Origin: Methanospirillum lacunae
Lineage (GTDB): Archaea; Halobacteriota; Methanomicrobia; Methanomicrobiales; Methanospirillaceae
NCBI RefSeq assembly: GCF_046195335.1
Contig: NZ_CP176093.1
Direction: 5' to 3' (one strand)
Length of the DNA: 64,000 bases
The notes below the pieces were generated by a model. That model did no database searches and was not told the DNA's origin. It worked only from the letters and a program-made list of their open reading frames with translations. Within the stretch, counting starts at the first letter, position 1. Each line of letters opens with the position of its first letter. The position numbers were made by a program, and so were the translations under genes. Shown in pieces: positions 1 through 7,503 of this stretch.

Positions 1-401
1 GTTGGATCAAATTTCTCGCCTGATGATTCATATGAGCCAATACCCTGCCTGTCGAGAACATTTTCAAGCAATTTTTTGATCTGATTCATTCCCTCATGCT
101 CGGACCCTTCTGCAACGAGGGCACGTTCAAGGCTATCTGCAACTTCAAGCATGTCTTTAGCAAATCGTTCTATTGCTGAGCTTGTCCGTGATTCTATATC
201 CCGGGCACTTCTCTTTCTGAAATTTTCAAAGTCAGCAGCAAGCCTCAGGTATCTGTTATGGAGATCATCATACTCACCCTGCAGGATCTCAAGGGGAGTG
301 CGTTCATCCTGAGGGGGAGATTCCTCCGGAATCAGTTCTCCGACTTCACCCTGATCTTCTCTGGGTTCCTGCGGAGCCCCTTCATCTGCGGAATTAATCA
401 T
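1..401 (-). CDS. grpE: GrpE co-chaperone, N-terminal part (cut by window edge)
   Basis: GrpE is the nucleotide exchange factor for the cytosolic DnaK chaperone. Reading the minus strand from the ATG at 401 gives 133 codons without a stop. An acidic, Pro/Glu-rich N-terminus of about 40 residues is followed by a long helix with the GrpE pattern 'RYLRLAADFENFRKRS', then 'ERFAKDMLEVADSLERAL' and a region ending in 'GEKFDP', which normally leads into the C-terminal beta domain. A GGTGACC Shine-Dalgarno lies just before the ATG. The rest of the gene, and probably dnaK, lies left of the window. Confidence 0.93.
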   Translation of the reverse strand, partial: MINSADEGAPQEPREDQGEVGELIPEESPPQDERTPLEILQGEYDDLHNRYLRLAADFENFRKRSARDIESRTSSAIERFAKDMLEVADSLERALVAEGSEHEGMNQIKKLLENVLDRQGIGSYESSGEKFDP

Positions 402-433
402 ACGTGGTCACCATATCTGTTGTAATGTAGTTC

Positions 434-440
434 TATATAA
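434..440 (-). promoter_or_regulatory. TATA box of grpE
   Basis: On the minus strand TTATATA is centred about 36 bases before the grpE ATG. Transcription would start near 411 and leave a leader of about 10 bases that contains the ribosome binding site. Position and sequence fit an archaeal TBP site; nothing here shows heat-shock control. Confidence 0.55.
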
Positions 441-575
441 TAGTTTCCCATCATTCACTATCACTACTACATAATCATTATCTGAATGAAACATAAATAT
501 CCTCAAATTACAATCTAATTTTTAAAAAACAAAAAATTGTATGATTTTCAAAAATGTGCTTTGACTAACTTTAAG

Positions 576-902
576 TTAATGTCGTATATGCCATAATAAG
601 CCGGTTAAGGTTGAAAACCCATTAGCGCAGACTGAACAAATGCCTGCATATCGCAGATCTACTTTGGCTAATAGATAGATCAGGATCATTTCAGTACACA
701 CCACTCCGGTTTCAAGGAGTATGAGGGGGATGTCAAGAATAAGGTAGCAGTAATTTAAGAGGGGATTTGTTACTCCGTTAATTAGCACGGTGTAGATAAA
801 CAGGTTCAGAGGTTCTTTTCTGATCAGAAGAATAAGGGCTACATACTCTGAGAGGATGGTTCCCATCAAGGCCAATATCAATGAGGATAATAGAAGGTTC
901 AC
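576..902 (-). CDS. Small multi-pass membrane protein, function unknown
   Basis: A 108-residue, very hydrophobic protein with about three to four membrane segments. Polar marks inside the membrane part include 'LSEYVAL', 'IRKEPLN', 'INGVTNPLLNY' and a Glu in 'LLETGVVCTEM'. This layout (a Glu in helix 1, an N-x-TNP motif, a second Glu in helix 3) reminds me of small prokaryotic membrane proteins of unknown role; I cannot name a family. The GTG start at 902 overlaps the stop of the 34-codon gene upstream by four bases (GTGA), which indicates translational coupling. It is the last gene of a three-gene set with the secreted protein at 1054-1650. Confidence 0.7.
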   Translation of the reverse strand: MNLLLSSLILALMGTILSEYVALILLIRKEPLNLFIYTVLINGVTNPLLNYCYLILDIPLILLETGVVCTEMILIYLLAKVDLRYAGICSVCANGFSTLTGLLWHIRH

Positions 903-1003
903 CTGATTCTCCGGATTAACAGAATAAGAATAATAAGCAACGCTGAAAATGAGGGTATGAAAAAAAACCAGACGTTGAGAAGAAAAAGATCCTGACTCTG
1001 CAT
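899..1003 (-). CDS. 34-residue single-span membrane protein
   Basis: ATG at 1003 is preceded by GAGGGTGACA, a good ribosome binding site. The product is 34 residues: a short polar start (MQSQDLF), one hydrophobic segment of about 22 residues and a basic end (LIRRIR) that predicts a cytoplasmic C-terminus. Its TGA stop overlaps the GTG start of the next membrane protein in the arrangement GTGA. The ribosome site, the coupling and the membrane character support a real gene despite its size. Function unknown; it may be a small subunit or partner of the 108-residue protein. Confidence 0.6.
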   Translation of the reverse strand: MQSQDLFLLNVWFFFIPSFSALLIILILLIRRIR

Positions 1004-1053
1004 TGTCACCCTCTTTTCATATTCTTCAGACAGATAACAATAAAAAAAATGTT

Positions 1054-1650
1054 TCAGATTTTCTCCAGCAATATGTCTGGAGAAAACATCTGGTTGATAT
1101 CGTTTAGTGAAGCAGAATCAATCTTTTCAGGCTTAGTCTGTTCTATTTCTTCAGATATGGTACCATTTTCATATTGGTAGATGGTTTTAATTTTGGAAAC
1201 ATTAAGAGTCTTTTTATTAATACCCTCTATGTTGAGCAGAACTGTAAGATTACTCACAGATAAGTTCTCATTAAGACTTGTTGTTACAGGAAGAAGGAGA
1301 TCTGATGTTGCGAGTGGGGTGGATTCGAAGTAGGCTGATAGATTTTTCTTCTCACGTTCTGGAGAACTGAGATCTGCCAGAATAGTTGGATCAAGATCTG
1401 TTCGTTTGATAGCATGGAGAATAAATCCATCTAGTTTATACCCTCCACCAAATGTTCCATTAACTACCAGAGATGGATATTCATAATTCCAGATCTCACT
1501 GCTTGTCAAAAACTGATATTCTGGATAAAATTCAGTGTTGTTAATAACATATTGATTAGTCTGCTGTTTTATGCCGGCAACTGCAATATCAGCCTGAACC
1601 GACGTGAACAAACTCCCTGCCAGAATCAGCAATAAAATAACCCTTCTCAT
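1054..1650 (-). CDS. Secreted protein of unknown function
   Basis: A 198-residue protein. The N-terminus (MRRVILLLILAGSLFTSVQA) is a classical signal peptide with a likely cleavage after VQA at about residue 20. The mature part of about 178 residues has no Cys, no further membrane span and several N-x-S/T sequons (for example NNT, NGT, NLT, NVS), typical of methanogen extracellular proteins. No catalytic motif is visible. Two small membrane-protein genes follow in the same direction within about 50 bases, so the three probably form one unit. An 11-base inverted repeat sits 17 bases before the start. Confidence 0.75.
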   Translation of the reverse strand: MRRVILLLILAGSLFTSVQADIAVAGIKQQTNQYVINNTEFYPEYQFLTSSEIWNYEYPSLVVNGTFGGGYKLDGFILHAIKRTDLDPTILADLSSPEREKKNLSAYFESTPLATSDLLLPVTTSLNENLSVSNLTVLLNIEGINKKTLNVSKIKTIYQYENGTISEEIEQTKPEKIDSASLNDINQMFSPDILLEKI

Positions 1651-1666
1651 TTGATATCACTAGATG

Positions 1667-1714
1667 GTTATTTCATCCCAATCGGGTAAGAGTTTGTGGG
1701 TCTGATGAAATAAC
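1667..1714. repeat. 11-base inverted repeat upstream of the secreted-protein gene
   Basis: GTTATTTCATC (1667-1677) and GATGAAATAAC (1704-1714) are perfect reverse complements separated by 26 bases. The arms flank the region where a promoter for the minus-strand gene starting at 1650 must lie, so this is either a two-site operator for a dimeric regulator or part of a structured region. The perfect 11-base match is seen directly; the role is inferred. Confidence 0.55.
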
Positions 1715-1868
1715 GCATGAAATTGATAAATATGATGCTGCGGTCAGGGTAATTATCTGATACACCTGGGCACTGAATATGTAACCGATATTTATGCACT
1801 CTGATTTGAATCAGATATTAGTTGCTATTCTGTTTATATTATTCAAAATAGCCGGTATTATTCTCGCG

Positions 1869-1889
1869 CTCCACTGGAAATGAAGGGGT
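1869..1889 (+). other. Origin recognition box (ORB)-like element
   Basis: The stretch CTCCACTGGAAATGAAGGGG followed by T matches the general archaeal ORB layout: a short TCCA-N2-GGAAA dyad followed at fixed distance by a G-string (AAGGGGT). ORB elements are bound by Orc1/Cdc6. I found only one clear copy in the window, and no orc1/cdc6 gene is visible here, so assignment as an origin is open. Confidence 0.45.
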
Positions 1890-2012
1890 CTCACAAAATC
1901 ATTGATAGGCTGATTCGCAGATATTAGAGATTATTGTTTTTGTCTTTGGATATAATCCGATTCTCTTTTTTAAAAATTGTTGGAATTCACCTCATTTGTG
2001 ATCCGTTTCCTC

Positions 2013-2018
2013 TAAATA
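2013..2018 (+). promoter_or_regulatory. TATA box of the Dps-like ferritin gene
   Basis: TAAATA is centred about 26-27 bases before the ATG at 2042. That spacing puts the transcription start at or next to the ATG and suggests a leaderless mRNA, which supports 2042 as the start over the in-frame ATGs at 2060 and 2072. Confidence 0.5.
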
Positions 2019-2041
2019 ACTAGAGAACGATGAAGTAAATT

Positions 2042-2533
2042 ATGGGAACGAAAGGACGTATGATTGTTGGTATGGATGCTAATGAGCTCATTAGGCTGCT
2101 CAACAAAGCATTGAGTGATGAATGGCTTGCGTACTACCAATACTGGGTTGGAGCCAAGGTTGTTAAAGGGCCGACCAAAGATGCAGTGATGACTGAACTT
2201 GTCCAACATGCAACCGAAGAACTCGCTCATGCAGACATGATTGCTCTCCGAATTATCCAAATTGGGGGTATTCCTGTCCTTGAACCAAAAGAATGGTACA
2301 ATCTGACTAACTGTGGATATGAAGTCCCGTCTGATCCCTTTGTTAGAGAGATTCTTAAGCAGAATATTAAAGGTGAACGATGTGCGATCGAGACCTACAA
2401 TAACCTTCTGTCTGTTGTCAAAGACAAGGATCCAATTACATACAATATGATCCTGACCATCATATCACAGGAGGTTGAACATGAAGAAGATCTTCAGGGT
2501 CTGCTGGAGGATCTTGAAGTAATCCTGAAATGA
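2042..2533 (+). CDS. Dps-like ferritin (DPSL/thioferritin type)
   Basis: A 163-residue four-helix ferritin-like protein that would oxidise and store iron or detoxify peroxide in the cytosol. The di-iron ligands are visible: Glu27 (SDEWLAYYQYW), Glu60 and His63 (EELAH), Glu112 (GERC), Glu144 and His147 (QEVEH). Cys91 (TNCGYEVP) and Cys114 (GERCAIETY) are spaced as in the archaeal DPSL group, where a Cys pair lies near the iron site. The length is shorter than maxi-ferritins and fits DPSL. The start at 2042 is supported by the TATA spacing; Met7 and Met11 are alternatives. The gene is monocistronic, with putP following from its own promoter. Confidence 0.85.
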   Translation: MGTKGRMIVGMDANELIRLLNKALSDEWLAYYQYWVGAKVVKGPTKDAVMTELVQHATEELAHADMIALRIIQIGGIPVLEPKEWYNLTNCGYEVPSDPFVREILKQNIKGERCAIETYNNLLSVVKDKDPITYNMILTIISQEVEHEEDLQGLLEDLEVILK

Positions 2534-2586
2534 AGGCCCTCACTCTCCTTTAATTCATATATTTATCCCCCGATTCAAGTAATCAT

Positions 2587-2597
2587 ATTATAAATAC
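2587..2597 (+). promoter_or_regulatory. TATA box of the symporter gene
   Basis: ATTATAAATAC is a strong archaeal TATA element. Transcription would begin near 2618-2622, giving a leader of about 75 bases before the ATG at 2695. Confidence 0.5.
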
Positions 2598-2694
2598 TTT
2601 CTGGGGTAACTGCTTTTCCTGCACTTGATGTGACCAGTCCGAGTTCTTCTCTACAACTTTGGTTGGTTGCAAATGGAATACGTGGAGTTCTTCT

Positions 2695-4185
2695 ATGGTT
2701 AATACTGATATCGGAATTATAACTGCATTTGTTGTTTATTTAGCAGTGATGCTCAGCATCGGTGCTCTCTATTATCGGAAGACACACAATGTTTCTGATT
2801 ATATTCTGGGTAGTAGGGGTCTGAACAAGTATGTCGCCTCATTAAGCGCTGAAGCGTCTGATATGAGTGGATGGCTTCTTATTGGGTTACCTGGTCTGGC
2901 ATATGTATCTGGGATGCAGGCAGGATGGGTTGCTTTAGGTCTCATCCTTGGGACATTTCTTAATTGGAAATTGGTCGCAAAACGTCTGCGTATTTACACT
3001 CAGTCTGCCGGAGACTCGTTGACTCTCCCGGAATTCTTTAAAAACCGATTTGAAGATAAATCTGATATCATCGGAGGGATATGTGCGATTTTCATTCTGA
3101 TTTTCTTCCTTCTGTATACCTCTGCCCAGTTTGTCTCTACCGGTAAGCTCTTCAATACCGTCTTTGGGATTGATTATACCACAGCCTTGCTTATTGGTTC
3201 TCTGATTGTTGTGGTCTACACTTTTATTGGTGGATTCATGGCAGTATGTTGGACTGACTTTTTTCAAGGTCTCTTGATGCTCTTTGCCATCCTCGTTGTT
3301 CCTATCGCTGCGGTGGGTCTCCTCGGCGGTCCGGTTGCAACCATTGATTCAATCAATGCTGTAAACCCTAATTTGTTGAACCCTTTCACTGGTGTTGACG
3401 GAACACCGCTAACTGCGATAGCGATCATTTCTCTCATGGCATGGGGTCTGGGATATTTTGGGCAACCACATATCCTTGTCAGGTTCATGGCAATCCGTGA
3501 TCCCAAAGAAATTGCTCATGCACGGACTGTTGCGATGATATGGGTTATTCTCTCACTCACTGCTGCAGTTGCAATTGGTCTTGTGGGCAAAGTTTTTCTA
3601 TCACAACCACTCGTTGGTTCAGCATCAGAAACCGTATTCATGGTGATGACCGATCAGATCTTCTTCTCATTCCTTGCCGGGATCATTTTGTGTGGAATCC
3701 TTGCTGCAATTATGAGTACTGCCTCTTCTCAACTACTTGTCACCTCTTCAGCTGTTTCAGAAGATCTGTACCGGACATATCTCCGTCCACATGCCAGTGA
3801 AAAAGAAGGGATCTGGGTTAGCAGGATATCTGTGCTCGTAGCTGCTATTATTGCAATAATCCTTGGTCTCAACCCGGACAGCCTGGTGTATGGTATTGTC
3901 TCTTATGCGTGGGCAGGGTTTGGAGCAGCCTTTGGGCCGGCACTGTTGATGGCACTCTTCTGGCGCCGCATGACAAAAGCTGGTGCTCTTGCAGGTATTA
4001 TTAGCGGAGGAGTTACTGTACTCATCTGGAAACAACTTAATCTCTTTGGGCTATATGAGATCGTTCCCGGATTCATTATTGCCCTTGTAGCAATCTATGT
4101 TGTCAGCATAATAACACCTGCACCAGACTCTTCCATCGTTACAGTCTTTGATGATGTTGAAATGGCTGACAAAAACTCGAACTGA
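2695..4185 (+). CDS. putP: Sodium/solute symporter, PutP-like (SSS family)
   Basis: A 496-residue integral membrane protein with about 13 predicted spans that takes up a solute, probably proline or a related compound, with Na+. The segment SDMSGWLLIGLPG at about residues 55-67 matches the PutP sodium-site motif, with Asp56 corresponding to Asp55 of E. coli PutP. Length agrees with PutP (about 500). The ATG at 2695 has GGAG eight bases upstream and begins the first membrane helix; an upstream TTG at 2659 would add 12 unlikely residues. The substrate cannot be told from sequence; methanogens may use such carriers for compatible solutes. Confidence 0.85.
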   Translation: MVNTDIGIITAFVVYLAVMLSIGALYYRKTHNVSDYILGSRGLNKYVASLSAEASDMSGWLLIGLPGLAYVSGMQAGWVALGLILGTFLNWKLVAKRLRIYTQSAGDSLTLPEFFKNRFEDKSDIIGGICAIFILIFFLLYTSAQFVSTGKLFNTVFGIDYTTALLIGSLIVVVYTFIGGFMAVCWTDFFQGLLMLFAILVVPIAAVGLLGGPVATIDSINAVNPNLLNPFTGVDGTPLTAIAIISLMAWGLGYFGQPHILVRFMAIRDPKEIAHARTVAMIWVILSLTAAVAIGLVGKVFLSQPLVGSASETVFMVMTDQIFFSFLAGIILCGILAAIMSTASSQLLVTSSAVSEDLYRTYLRPHASEKEGIWVSRISVLVAAIIAIILGLNPDSLVYGIVSYAWAGFGAAFGPALLMALFWRRMTKAGALAGIISGGVTVLIWKQLNLFGLYEIVPGFIIALVAIYVVSIITPAPDSSIVTVFDDVEMADKNSN

Positions 4186-4304
4186 CCCGAAAATATTCTT
4201 ATCCCGGTTATCACAACCCAAAACTATTTTTCGCTTCGAGAAGACAGCATAAAACCAACTTTGGATAAGTTGTTTAACCTTAGCTGTATAACGGTACTAT
4301 TGTA

Positions 4305-4556
4305 ATGCAGGGTGAAGATACGTCCACTAATAAGCCCCAATCGATTAAAGGCAACCGACCCCACTGCTTTTATCTCTGGTTTTTACATGGAAAAGCAGTT
4401 TGTTCAGAAGAGACCCTGAATCGTTCCTGTGCTTATCCATTCTGGGAGTGTCCGGCGAGATCAGTCCCTTCTGATCCCAGTGGAAAAGTAATGAATGAAT
4501 CAGCCTCTCAAAGTATGGCACAAGAAAAGATCTTCAAAGAATTAGGTTCTGCCTAA
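4305..4556 (+). CDS. Small four-cysteine protein, unknown
   Basis: An 83-residue soluble protein with Cys21, Cys33, Cys42 and Cys49 in a compact central block (HCFYLW, AVCSEE, SCAYPFWEC), a pattern that could bind zinc or an Fe-S cluster. No family recognised. A TTTAACC element about 27 bases before the ATG is compatible with a leaderless start. The N- and C-terminal thirds are polar and low in complexity. The gene stands alone between putP and the convergent sulfur operon. It is probably real because of the Cys block and upstream signal, but short enough to leave doubt. Confidence 0.5.
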   Translation: MQGEDTSTNKPQSIKGNRPHCFYLWFLHGKAVCSEETLNRSCAYPFWECPARSVPSDPSGKVMNESASQSMAQEKIFKELGSA

Positions 4557-4740
4557 ATCAGATTCAAACATTTTTCACCAGATCATGGCGTGGGTTGTTG
4601 AAAGATTTCCGAATATACTTGATGGATTATGAGATTTACCCCTGAGGTAGTTTCACATAAATAATTGGACCCTCTCAATCAGGTTCTGGTTGAAATTATT
4701 CTCCAACTTTTATGGATGATTCTTTGTCTCAAATTATTTG

Positions 4741-5460
4741 TTAGGGGGTGATAATTCTCCCGGCAGTGATCAAGTTCTCATTTACTGTTGCAGAAATTAT
4801 TCTTGGAATTTTTCCCCATATCACACTTTTGTCGCCGAAGACTGCAAAAATTCCGTCTATTCCTTCAGGCAATTTCTCCAGACATGAATGTTCATCTGGT
4901 GTGAGTTCGTTGCACACAGCGGTTGCCACCGCATCTGCAAGTATTGGATCAGGACTGAAGACAGTTACACTGTCTGCAATTCCGAGTGATATCGAGGGTC
5001 CCACAGTTGCTGATGACGTACAAATTCCGTATATCCCAGATGTAGGTTCTAAAAGAAAAGCATATTTTCCAGAAAGGGGTGATTCTCCTGCAAAAAGGCC
5101 GATAGTTATCTCCCGGTCAGCAATGAGTGCAATATCTCCACCATTATCAATCAGACAGAATTTACTTCCCTGATTAATTACATCCTGAAGGGCAAAGGTT
5201 GCAATCGCTCCTGCAACAGCTGCCATGGGACCAACTCCAGCCTTTTCTGCAGCATTTGCCATCCGGTTAATAATATGAGATGATGAGACTACCGGGATGG
5301 GTTCAAAGCTGGTTTTAAAAAAGGGATCAATGAGGATGTATTTCTCAATTTCATGCCTGGCTTTAGAAAGTCCCAGACATGCAATTCTGATATCTTCATT
5401 CTGATCAGCAACTATAGTGGCAATAGTCTCGCTTAACTCAAAATGATACCTGGTTGACAT
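4741..5460 (-). CDS. UPF0280 / COG2122 protein, sulfur assimilation (ApbE-like fold)
   Basis: A 239-residue protein of the UPF0280 family, related to the ApbE fold. The family motifs are visible: AGVGPMAAVAGAIA (about residues 74-87), FCLIDNGGDIAL (about 101-112) and GICTSSATVGPSISLGIADSVTV (about 145-167). In Methanosarcina the COG2122 protein takes part with COG1900 and a NIL-ferredoxin in making homocysteine from sulfide (established by genetics in that genus, from memory). Here all three genes are adjacent. Its ATG at 5460 overlaps the stop of the ferredoxin gene by one base (TGATG). Confidence 0.88.
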   Translation of the reverse strand: MSTRYHFELSETIATIVADQNEDIRIACLGLSKARHEIEKYILIDPFFKTSFEPIPVVSSSHIINRMANAAEKAGVGPMAAVAGAIATFALQDVINQGSKFCLIDNGGDIALIADREITIGLFAGESPLSGKYAFLLEPTSGIYGICTSSATVGPSISLGIADSVTVFSPDPILADAVATAVCNELTPDEHSCLEKLPEGIDGIFAVFGDKSVIWGKIPRIISATVNENLITAGRIITP

Positions 5461-5846
5461 CAGATTTCATTATTTGAAAGTGCCTGGTGTGGGCATGCAA
5501 TCACACACCTACCACAGAGTATACAACGTTTTGTCTCGACCTGAAGTTCCCATTCACTATTAAATGAGAATACTTCCTTTGGACAGACACTAATGCATGA
5601 TCCACAATCAACGCATTCATCACGATCATGCCGTATTCCTTCTTCAAGGATACTCACCTCTGCTCCCAGGCCTCGCATCTTTTCACTAATGAGCCGGCAG
5701 AATTCATCGGGCACATCAACCAGAGCCTCTTCTCCTTCGTGTGCATCAGATCGTGCCCGGTCAACATTGATCAGGACTCCGGTATCCTTGACCACCTCTG
5801 CGATTATTGGCCTGCTCCTGTGTGAAAGTTTTACCAGCAGTTTCAT
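5460..5846 (-). CDS. NIL-domain ferredoxin, homocysteine/sulfur assimilation
   Basis: 128 residues: an N-terminal NIL domain of about 70 residues (ACT-like fold seen in methionine transporters), then two [4Fe-4S] motifs, CVDCGSCISVCP and CILCGRCVIACP. It resembles the NIL-ferredoxin that works with the COG1900 protein in sulfide-dependent homocysteine formation in methanogens, probably delivering electrons. The ATG overlaps the end of the COG1900 gene by four bases, and its stop overlaps the next start, so the three are translated as a coupled unit. Confidence 0.9.
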   Translation of the reverse strand: MKLLVKLSHRSRPIIAEVVKDTGVLINVDRARSDAHEGEEALVDVPDEFCRLISEKMRGLGAEVSILEEGIRHDRDECVDCGSCISVCPKEVFSFNSEWELQVETKRCILCGRCVIACPHQALSNNEI

Positions 5847-7354
5847 GCTCCCTGCCCTCCTGGTTTGAAGAGTTTTCCAAGATCACTCGCATGAAGAATA
5901 GCAATACACTGGTTTTGCGCATCAACTACCGGAAGAGCACTGATCCGGTGATGATCCAGTTTCTGTGCTGCAATATCAACCGGTTCATCACACCGGGTGG
6001 TGATCACGTTTCTGGTCATGACATCCTTTACCCTGACTTTGCGCTCCGGATGGGCTACAGCCTTTGCAACATCGAAGGTTGTTACAACTCCCACCAGTCT
6101 TCCCTGTTCGTTGAGGACCGGAAGATGATTTGTTTCGCCTTTGAGAAGTTTTTTAGCTGCTTCAGGTATCTCTTCATCTTCTTTGATAGTTACTACCTTA
6201 CGCTGCATGATCTCCTGAACAAGTGCCACCTTCCGGGTCTCACGCATTGGTTTAACCTGTTTTGAGGGATCAAGACGCCTTGTTGGCAGGCATAATGTCA
6301 TCTGTCCCTCTTCTATCCACTGTTTCAGGGTCCTTGCAACTTGGAGTGCTTTTCGGTAACTGGAGAGTGAAGATGTCCTGACCTCTTCGCCATTGAGTTC
6401 GATCCTCCCGGTTTTAAGATCGGCATAACTTACCTGGGTTATTAATGGACGACTTCTTGAGGGAACACCATAATCCTTGATACTCACAGGAATATCTTCA
6501 TCCCTGATCGCGGTTCTTCTAACCACCTCAATATCAAGGACAGGAAGAGGAACCCCAACTCCCATGTACAGGGTCGGGCCATATCTGTACATATATGCAG
6601 CCCTGAGGAAATCGGTGGACATATCATTCATATCTGCAGTAGTCATCAGTGTTCCAAAGTTACCTGCAGAGGAATGCTGTGTACCTTCACCAACTACCAT
6701 CCCAGGTGCACCTCCAAGGAGGATAGGAACTCCGCTTCCGATGAGCCTGAGAGCAGGATCATTACAGAGGGGATTCAGGGTTCCTGCTCCTGAGAACGTG
6801 ACGTTTCCTGAATGGGGCAGGAGGGTCCCCATATAGGTGTAAAGGGTATCATCTGAAGTATTAGTGGCCCCATCGTAACGCTGATATGCATTTCGTGGGT
6901 TTACCATGATCGCCTGGTTGAGGTCTTCAAGCCGTATTTCTGTAGTAATATTGCGGCGGGGATAGCAGTCTGATCCCGATGATTGTGCCCTGAGTTCGAT
7001 CGCTTTTCCGGCAATGAAATCCTCGATGACATGAGCTCCGCCGTAACTCTCTGCCCTGGTCACCGATTTATTTGTAGCTCCAATATAGGTATCAACTGCT
7101 GCAAGACCACCGTATGCATCAACATCATTGAGCCAGATACGTTCCATCTTGATAGGAGGCTCTGCATGACCAAAATTGAGGAATGCACCAGAAGAGCACA
7201 TCGCTCCAAATGTCCCGGTGGTTACGACATCCACCTCTTTAAGGGCTCCTTCTTCACCAAGTTCACTGACAATTGCGGGCATTTCATCGGCAGTGACCAC
7301 CCTGGCCGATCCCTCCCTTATCCGCCGGTTGATCTCATCGATGGTTTTATCCAT
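5843..7354 (-). CDS. COG1900 (DUF39) homocysteine biosynthesis protein with CBS pair
   Basis: 503 residues. The first about 380 form the DUF39/COG1900 domain, which in Methanosarcina converts aspartate semialdehyde and sulfide to homocysteine through a persulfide. Cys53 (GAMCSSGA) and Cys130 (GSDCYPRR) correspond by position to the two conserved Cys of that enzyme. The C-terminal about 120 residues hold two CBS motifs (VVTIKEDEEIPEAAKKLL, VITTRCDEPVDIAAQKL), which usually bind adenosyl ligands or nucleotides and may regulate activity. First gene of the three-gene operon; start ATG at 7354 with a TATA box 30 bases upstream. Confidence 0.92.
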   Translation of the reverse strand: MDKTIDEINRRIREGSARVVTADEMPAIVSELGEEGALKEVDVVTTGTFGAMCSSGAFLNFGHAEPPIKMERIWLNDVDAYGGLAAVDTYIGATNKSVTRAESYGGAHVIEDFIAGKAIELRAQSSGSDCYPRRNITTEIRLEDLNQAIMVNPRNAYQRYDGATNTSDDTLYTYMGTLLPHSGNVTFSGAGTLNPLCNDPALRLIGSGVPILLGGAPGMVVGEGTQHSSAGNFGTLMTTADMNDMSTDFLRAAYMYRYGPTLYMGVGVPLPVLDIEVVRRTAIRDEDIPVSIKDYGVPSRSRPLITQVSYADLKTGRIELNGEEVRTSSLSSYRKALQVARTLKQWIEEGQMTLCLPTRRLDPSKQVKPMRETRKVALVQEIMQRKVVTIKEDEEIPEAAKKLLKGETNHLPVLNEQGRLVGVVTTFDVAKAVAHPERKVRVKDVMTRNVITTRCDEPVDIAAQKLDHHRISALPVVDAQNQCIAILHASDLGKLFKPGGQGA

Positions 7355-7382
7355 ATTACTAATTATTTTACAGTAAGATCAG

Positions 7383-7390
7383 TTATATAT
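7383..7390 (-). promoter_or_regulatory. TATA box of the homocysteine operon
   Basis: On the minus strand ATATATAA lies about 30 bases before the ATG at 7354, giving a leader of only a few bases for the COG1900-ferredoxin-COG2122 mRNA. Confidence 0.5.
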
Positions 7391-7449
7391 TCTTAATGAA
7401 TAATTCTGCATGGGGTGAAAATATTGATTTCAGGAGAAATTGTGTAAAA

Positions 7450-7503
7450 ATGAAGATCTGTTCAGACAGGTTGGCTGCATCAACTGGAGATATCTATGCG
7501 TGA
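7450..7503 (+). CDS. Possible 17-codon leader ORF
   Basis: ATG at 7450 opens a 17-residue frame (MKICSDRLAASTGDIYA) whose TGA overlaps the ATG of the next gene by eight bases. GGAG lies about 13 bases upstream, which is far. It could be a coupled leader peptide or a chance frame. Confidence 0.2.
   Translation: MKICSDRLAASTGDIYA

Larger units (their letters stand above)
1651..2041. other. Intergenic region rich in inverted repeats
   Basis: About 390 bases without a convincing gene, between divergent genes. It holds the 11-base inverted repeat at 1667-1714, a dyad CTGATT-TG-AATCAG at 1801-1814, GCTATT and AATAGC arms around an AT-rich stretch near 1824-1852, the ORB-like element at 1869-1889, and AT-rich sequence at about 1920-1980. 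The right end contains the TATA box of the Dps-like gene. No tRNA or other RNA gene was recognised. Confidence 0.6.

Noticed and set aside
5440..5490. Frameshift or fusion between the COG2122 and ferredoxin genes
   Set aside because: The one-base TGATG overlap is a normal coupled stop/start; both proteins are complete.
5807..6265. 152-codon plus-strand frame inside the COG1900 gene
   Set aside because: Antisense to a clear CBS-domain region; composition unlike the neighbours.
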